A stretch of DNA of 64,000 nt, taken from contig NZ_JAKRKC020000001.1 of the NCBI RefSeq assembly GCF_022664455.2, positions 6,081,001 to 6,145,000 on the forward strand. The letters run 5' to 3'. The first letter of the stretch is position 1; each line of letters starts with the position of its first letter. The position numbers were made by a program, and so were the translations under genes. Below are positions 59,772 through 64,000 of the stretch, piece after piece. The notes under the pieces are model-generated. The model was given only the letters and a program-made list of their open reading frames with translations, was not told where the DNA came from and made no database searches. Origin of the DNA: Actinomadura luzonensis. Lineage in GTDB: Bacteria; Actinomycetota; Actinomycetes; Streptosporangiales; Streptosporangiaceae.

Positions 59772-61028
59772 TCATTCTTCGAGGTCGGCCGTTTCCCCGT
59801 TGGTTGGTCGTTGGATTGCTTTGGGGAGTCGTGCTCGCTGTTCGAGGGCGGGAGATGCCGGGCGGCTGGTGTTCGTGTGCGGGACTGTCTGCGGTGGCGG
59901 GTCGTCCTCGTCGATCAGGAGGCCGGCCAGAGGGAGGAGCCAGCCTGCGTGGGCGGTGCCCATCGCGTCGTCGAGCTCGGTGGGGGTCGGCATGCGGCCT
60001 TGGATGATCGCGGGTGAGAGCAGGTTCTGTACGGCGTGCATGAGCAGGCCCGCCATCGAGTAGCCGGGGTCGATGGCCAGGGCGCGTTCGAGGGCGACGG
60101 TGGCGAGGACGCTGTCGCCCGCCCGCCAGGCGGCCATCGCCAGCAGGGACGCGGCCGGCGGCGCGAAGCGTGGCTCCAGACGGCGGGTCAGGTCTTTCCA
60201 CAGTGCGGCGTGGGACTCGTGCATGCACGTCCATGCCTCGTCCCGGATCCGGACCACGGCCAGGTCGAGGCCCAGCCGGGCGGCCTCCGCGTCGCTGAGC
60301 CGCCGGCCCTCGGTGTGCGCCGACAGGGCGTCGCGTACCCGGGTCAGGCCCTCCGCCACGAAGCGGCGGGTGAAAGCGTCCAGGTTCGGCGTCGCCGCGA
60401 GGGCGGTCTTCACCTCGTTGACCGCGTCGGAAGTGGCGCGGCGCATCGCCAGGCGGACGGGGCCGGTCACCGGGGACAGGGTGTGTTCGAGGGTCTCGCG
60501 GTCGGGGAGGGCGACCAGGCCGCGTACCGTCGCCTCGGCGGCCACCCGGCTGCTCGTCGAGTCGTACGGCGTGCCCTCGGCGGGGCAGCAGGACGGGAGG
60601 TCGCAGACGTACGACCAGTAGCGGCCCTCGTGTGCGCGCAACGCCTCGCCCACGCGTACGCCGGCGCGGGCGGCCGCGCGTCTCGCCTCGTCCATGGCCG
60701 GGGTGACGGACTCGCCCGGGCCGTAGCCGATGGCGACCATCTCGGTGACGCCTTCCCTTCTGAACAGGGACTCCACGGGGTCGAGGGTGCCGGGTGGGAG
60801 GGGGAGGCCCCAGCGGACCACCATCTTGGCCTGGCCGCCGTCGATGCCCACCACGACAAGGCTGCTCGTGGGGTGGAAGCCGACGAGGTAGGGGATGGCG
60901 GCGAGGATGTCGGCCGGGGTTCTGAGGGTGAGGAAGTAAGGGGCGGTGGGGGGTGTGGGAGAAGACGAGGACGGCGGGGAGGGCGAGGGGGAAGGGGGAG
61001 GGGAGGGCGGGGAGGTGTTGGTCGTCAT
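59772..61028 (-). CDS. DUF4192 family protein
   Basis: A 418-residue protein of the actinobacterial DUF4192 family. LRTPADILAAIPYLVGFHPTSSLVVVGIDGGQAKMVVRWGLPLPP is the family start; AAIGYGPGES-like VTEMVAIGYGPGESVTPAMDEARRAA and EGRYWSYVCDLPSCCPAEGTPYD are its hallmark segments with Cys; the C-terminal helical repeat holds WRAGDSVLATVALERALAIDPGYSMAGLL. Function unknown. ATG 61028 lacks a clear Shine-Dalgarno sequence. The first 30 residues are Pro/Ser-rich. Confidence 0.85.
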   Translation of the reverse strand: MTTNTSPPSPPPSPSPSPPSSSSPTPPTAPYFLTLRTPADILAAIPYLVGFHPTSSLVVVGIDGGQAKMVVRWGLPLPPGTLDPVESLFRREGVTEMVAIGYGPGESVTPAMDEARRAAARAGVRVGEALRAHEGRYWSYVCDLPSCCPAEGTPYDSTSSRVAAEATVRGLVALPDRETLEHTLSPVTGPVRLAMRRATSDAVNEVKTALAATPNLDAFTRRFVAEGLTRVRDALSAHTEGRRLSDAEAARLGLDLAVVRIRDEAWTCMHESHAALWKDLTRRLEPRFAPPAASLLAMAAWRAGDSVLATVALERALAIDPGYSMAGLLMHAVQNLLSPAIIQGRMPTPTELDDAMGTAHAGWLLPLAGLLIDEDDPPPQTVPHTNTSRPASPALEQRARLPKAIQRPTNGETADLEE

Positions 61029-61578
61029 GGACCGTAAGGGTGCCTGGCGGGCGGAGGCGGGAACGGGCCGAAGGCGGTTCTGTGGATAACGGGGGCGGGT
61101 GAGGTGGGGCTGTGGAGGAGACGCCCGGCGGCTGTGATGGGCCGAGCGGGTAGCGCGAGGGGGTGCGCAGGCAAATCGCAGCCGGAGGTGCGCGGCTGGG
61201 CTGCGCGGATGCGCCCCTGCGCGGGAGGTCGAGCGGATGAGCCGGGCGACGGGGGCGCGTGGGCGAGGTGCGCGGGTCGGGTGAATGGGCTGCGTGGAGG
61301 GCCGCAAGAGCGGGCCGCTCGGGCCGCCCGCCGGTTGCGCGACCACGCGGTGTGGGCGGGCTTGTGCGGTTGGGCGACCGAACACGTGCGGGCGGGGGTG
61401 CGCGAGTTGGGCGAGCAGGCTGTGTGGGTGGGGTGCGCGGCGCGGGTCCAGGCCCGGCAGTGGGTGACACAGGTGCCCAGCGCGGGCTGGCCGACGGGCC
61501 TGGCGCGGTCGGCGGACGGGCTGGACGCGGTCGGCACACAGGGGGTGACGCGATCGGCAGACGGGGCCGGCGGGCGGG
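61029..61578. other. 550-bp stretch without a recognisable gene
   Basis: Open frames occur on both strands but lack ribosome binding sites, and their composition is Gly/Arg/Ala noise. The DUF4192 promoter should lie at its left end. I see no repeat or RNA structure of note. Confidence 0.45.
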
Positions 61579-62319
61579 TCAGGGGGTGGGGGGTGGGGAT
61601 ACGCGGGTGCGGATGAGGAGGGCGGCGCCGGCGACGGCCGCCGGCATCGCGACCACCGCCACGAACGGCACCAGGAACAGCAGGAACACCGCCACCCCGA
61701 ACCCCAGCGCCACCGGCAGGTTCGCGCGCAGCAGCCGGAAGCGTTCCTTGCGCGCGATCCCCCGCCGCTCCAGCGCGATCGTCGTCAGCTCGACGGTGAG
61801 GAAGAAGCCGGACACCGCCGCCCCCAGCACCGGCACCACCGTCTGCCCGACCACCGGCACGAAGCCCAGCACGAACAGCGGCACGGTGAACAGCAGCACG
61901 TAGCACAGGGTGACCAGGCTGTCCCTGATGGAGCGCGGCAGGGTACGCCACCACGGCTGCTCGATCTCCTGCTCCAGCGGGTCGGCCGCCGCCGACAGCC
62001 GCTCGTAGAACGGCTCGCCGATGGCGAGCGTGAGCGCGGCGAACGTCAGCACCGCCAGCGCCAGCCCGCCGAGGAACAACGCGATCCCGACGAGCGTCCT
62101 GAACAGCTTCCGCCACCCCCAGGTGTCGGCGAACGGGGTCAGGAGGTCGGCCACGTCGGTGGCGTGGCGGCCGAGGAGGATCAGCGCCACCACGTACACG
62201 GCGAACGCGATCAGCGCCGGGATCAGCCCGAACGCCCACCACCGGCCGTTCCTGGCCACCCAGCCGAACCCCTGGAGGAAGAAACCGACGCCGGCCGCGA
62301 AGTCGCGCAATGATCGCAT
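61579..62319 (-). CDS. EI24/CysZ-like membrane protein
   Basis: A 246-residue protein with four to five hydrophobic helices. MRSLRDFAAGVGFFLQGFGWVARNGRWWAFGLIPALIAFAVYVVALILLG and ALTLAIGEPFYERLSAAADPLEQEIE match EI24-domain proteins related to CysZ sulfate transporters. PFYE.. with the following acidic stretch is the family signature. Sulfate transport is possible but not shown; no cysteine genes are nearby. It follows the Maf gene with 10 bases between and is likely in one transcript with Maf and the DUF937 gene. Confidence 0.85.
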   Translation of the reverse strand: MRSLRDFAAGVGFFLQGFGWVARNGRWWAFGLIPALIAFAVYVVALILLGRHATDVADLLTPFADTWGWRKLFRTLVGIALFLGGLALAVLTFAALTLAIGEPFYERLSAAADPLEQEIEQPWWRTLPRSIRDSLVTLCYVLLFTVPLFVLGFVPVVGQTVVPVLGAAVSGFFLTVELTTIALERRGIARKERFRLLRANLPVALGFGVAVFLLFLVPFVAVVAMPAAVAGAALLIRTRVSPPPTP

Positions 62320-62329
62320 GCCCGGCAGG

Positions 62330-62911
62330 CTAGCGCCAGAACGACGTCACCGCGTAGCCGAGCTCGGCGAGCAGGTCGCGCAGCAGGGGCAGGGACAGGC
62401 CGAGCACGTTGCCGTGGTCGCCCTCGATGCCCTCGACGAACCAGCCGCCGCGCCCTTCGATGCTGAACGCCCCGGCCAGCCCGAGCGGCTCGCCGGTGGC
62501 GGCGTAGGCGCGCACCTCCTCCTCGGACGGCTCGCCGAAGCGCACCACGGTGGTGGCGACCTCGGCCGCCTGCCGCCCGGCGGCCACGTCGATGAGGCAG
62601 TGACCGGTCACGAGCCGCCCGGTGCGCCCGCGCATGAGCCGCCACCGCTCCACGACCTCCTCCTCGGAGGCCGGCTTGCCGTAGGGGCGGCCGTCGAGCT
62701 CCAGGATGGAGTCGCAGCCGATGACGACGCCCTGGTCGAGCCCGCTCGCGACGGCCTCGGCCTTGGCCTTGGCCAGCACGAGGCTGAGCGCGGCCGGACT
62801 GTGCGCGGAGTAGGCGTCCTCGTCGACCCCGCTGACGATCACCTTGGGGTCGAGGCCGGCGCTGCGCAGCAGGGCGAGGCGGGCGGGAGAGGCGGAGGCC
62901 AGAACGATCAC
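62330..62911 (-). CDS. Maf-like nucleotide pyrophosphatase
   Basis: A 193-residue Maf protein that hydrolyses non-canonical or modified nucleoside triphosphates. The conserved start is MIVLASASPARLALLRSAGL; CDSILELDGRPYGKP and KAKAEAVASGLDQGVVIG are further motifs; GAFSIEGRGGWFVEGIEGDHGNVLGL is the signature end of the family. The GTG at 62911 opens the gene, 19 bases after the DUF937 stop. Function in cell division arrest has been proposed for Maf; here the pyrophosphatase call is the safer one. Confidence 0.93.
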   Translation of the reverse strand: MIVLASASPARLALLRSAGLDPKVIVSGVDEDAYSAHSPAALSLVLAKAKAEAVASGLDQGVVIGCDSILELDGRPYGKPASEEEVVERWRLMRGRTGRLVTGHCLIDVAAGRQAAEVATTVVRFGEPSEEEVRAYAATGEPLGLAGAFSIEGRGGWFVEGIEGDHGNVLGLSLPLLRDLLAELGYAVTSFWR

Positions 62912-62930
62912 CGGACAAGCCTACCGGTCG

Positions 62931-63518
62931 TCACCAGTCGGGAAGGGACGTCCCCGGCAGCCCGCCGTAGACGCCGGGACGGGCGGGGCCGGGGCCGAAG
63001 ATGTGGTCGAGCAGCTCGTCGAGGAGCTCGCGGCGGTTGGCGGGCATGGCGGCGCGCTCGCGTTCGAGGTCGTCGGCCAGGGCGTCGGCGTCGAGGTCGC
63101 GGACGGCCGCGCGGGTCGCCAGCAGGTACATGACCATGGGCGCGACCAGCGGCAGCAGCTTCATCATGGCCCCGGTGTCGAGGCCGAACAGGCGGGCCAG
63201 CCCGGTGGCGGCCACCTCGGTGCCCTGCCCGCCGAGCACGTGCCCGAGGATGCTGTGCCCGTCGCGGGTGAGCGAGGCCACGTCGCCGTCGAACGGGTCG
63301 GCGTCGACGTGGTCCTCCAGCGCGCCGCGCAGGGCGTCGGCCCCGTCCGGGTACTGGACGTTGCGGGCCAGGCCGCCGATGATGACGCCCGTGACGGCCC
63401 GCATGACGTCGCGGGCCTTGTCCTCGTCCGTGCCGAGCATGGACGCCGTCTGTTCCATGCCCGGCTCTCCGAGCTGGTCGAGAAGCTGCTGGTCGACACG
63501 CTCGTCGTGCAGCGTCAC
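62931..63518 (-). CDS. DUF937 domain protein
   Basis: A 195-residue protein. EQTASMLGTDEDKARDVMRAVTGVIIGGLARNV and GHSILGHVLGGQGTEVAATGLARLFGLDTGAMMKLLPLVAPMVMYLL are typical of DUF937, helical proteins seen widely in bacteria without a known function. The GTG 63518 start has a usable ribosome binding site. First gene of a probable operon with Maf and EI24. Confidence 0.88.
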   Translation of the reverse strand: MTLHDERVDQQLLDQLGEPGMEQTASMLGTDEDKARDVMRAVTGVIIGGLARNVQYPDGADALRGALEDHVDADPFDGDVASLTRDGHSILGHVLGGQGTEVAATGLARLFGLDTGAMMKLLPLVAPMVMYLLATRAAVRDLDADALADDLERERAAMPANRRELLDELLDHIFGPGPARPGVYGGLPGTSLPDW

Positions 63519-63614
63519 GGCGGTCCCCCGATCCTCGGCGTCGGGCTAGTCACCGCTACTCGTTCCCGCCGCACCCCGGGAACAATGCCCGCTTTGTGCT
63601 AATTCTCGGGAAAG

Positions 63615-64000
63615 TCAGGAGGTCGCGACGGCCTTCGACTGGCTGGTGAGACCGGCGGCGGCGTACGCGTCGGCCTCGTCGAGCGTCTCGTGCTCCAGCA
63701 GCGCGGCCACGATGGCGTCCAGCTTGTCGCGGTTGTCGGTGAGCACCTGGACCGCCCGCTCGTAGCACTGCTCGACGATGCGCCGCGCCTCCTCGTCCAC
63801 GGTGGCGAGGGTGGCGGCGCTGGCCTGCGGCGGGGTGCCGTCGCTGGGGAGGATGGTCAGCGGGCCGACCTTCTCCGACATGCCCCAGCGGCCCACCATG
63901 CCCCGGGCGATCATGGTGACCTGTTCGAGGTCGTTCTCGGCGCCGGTGGTGATGACGCCGAAGACGACCTGCTCGGCCGCCATGCCGCCGAGCGCGCCGG
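63615..64000 (-). CDS. ftsH: ATP-dependent zinc metalloprotease FtsH, C-terminal part
   Basis: The last 128 codons of a gene that enters from the right edge. GALGGMAAEQVVFGVITTGAENDLEQVTMIARGMVGRWGMSEKVGPLTIL is the M41 peptidase domain downstream of the HExxH, and IVEQCYERAVQVLTDNRDKLDAIVAALLEHETLDEADAY is the C-terminal helical segment. FtsH is a membrane-bound AAA protease. The ATPase and zinc site are outside the window. It lacks the long Pro-rich tail that some actinobacterial FtsH proteins have. Confidence 0.9.
   Translation of the reverse strand, partial: GALGGMAAEQVVFGVITTGAENDLEQVTMIARGMVGRWGMSEKVGPLTILPSDGTPPQASAATLATVDEEARRIVEQCYERAVQVLTDNRDKLDAIVAALLEHETLDEADAYAAAGLTSQSKAVATS

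Overview
The window is high-G+C actinobacterial chromosome with strongly GC-biased third codon positions. It carries a divergent lexA/LysM pair beside an nrdR-nrdJ operon, a GuaB1-type enzyme, F420-dependent oxidoreductases, a LigB-type DNA ligase and DUF1707, DUF4192 and DUF937 proteins. This set points to Streptosporangiales, for example Nonomuraea or a relative; the genus is an inference. I see no phage, insertion sequence, CRISPR array, tRNA or rRNA, so this looks like ordinary core-to-accessory chromosome.

Layout. 1-12.5 kb is accessory: two flavin/F420 split-barrel proteins, an HxlR regulator divergent from an MFS pump, a PrsW-like membrane protease, an amidohydrolase, an XRE-cupin regulator divergent from an Asp/Glu racemase-family gene, and a secreted glycerophosphodiesterase. 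12.9-20 kb is the DNA-metabolism and SOS block: nrdJ and nrdR with two NrdR boxes, a LysM protein with a very long disordered linker, and lexA, with three SOS-box-like sites between the last two. 20.5-30 kb holds a nucleotidyltransferase, a PatB-type aminotransferase, a tricorn protease homologue, an F420-dependent oxidoreductase and leuS; leuS is preceded by what looks like a complete leucine attenuator. 30-42.5 kb holds a proline-rich membrane protein and a lipid/steroid-like oxidation cluster: two related P450s, an epoxide-hydrolase-like enzyme, an MFS pump, a GMC oxidoreductase and an acyl-CoA ligase. 42.5-51.9 kb holds an ECF sigma factor with a peroxiredoxin, a gene pair resembling 10-methyl fatty acid (tuberculostearic acid) synthesis, a Ser/Thr kinase with a coupled hydroxyacid dehydrogenase, and an alpha-methylacyl-CoA racemase coupled to a third P450. 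51.9-64 kb is mostly housekeeping: guaB1, an SDR, an FKBP, ligB, an RlpA-like protein, DUF proteins, EI24, Maf, DUF937 and the C-terminus of FtsH.

How parts fit. The two P450 genes near 33.5 and 38.3 kb share an almost identical operator-promoter module, so they are probably co-regulated. With the ligase, GMC oxidoreductase, racemase and third P450 they suggest oxidation of branched or polycyclic lipids. Small regulatory elements are the richest part of the window: a leucine-codon leader peptide plus terminator before leuS, a 9-residue aromatic leader peptide before a THUMP methyltransferase, paired HxlR sites, an XRE palindrome, NrdR boxes at 31-bp spacing and SOS boxes. Several starts look leaderless.

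Caveats. Three genes (MFS at 1.9 kb, DUF1772 at 12.2 kb, kinase at 48.0 kb) are each broken by an apparent one-base shift in C/G runs; this may be assembly error or real decay. All functional calls rest on reading the sequence only.
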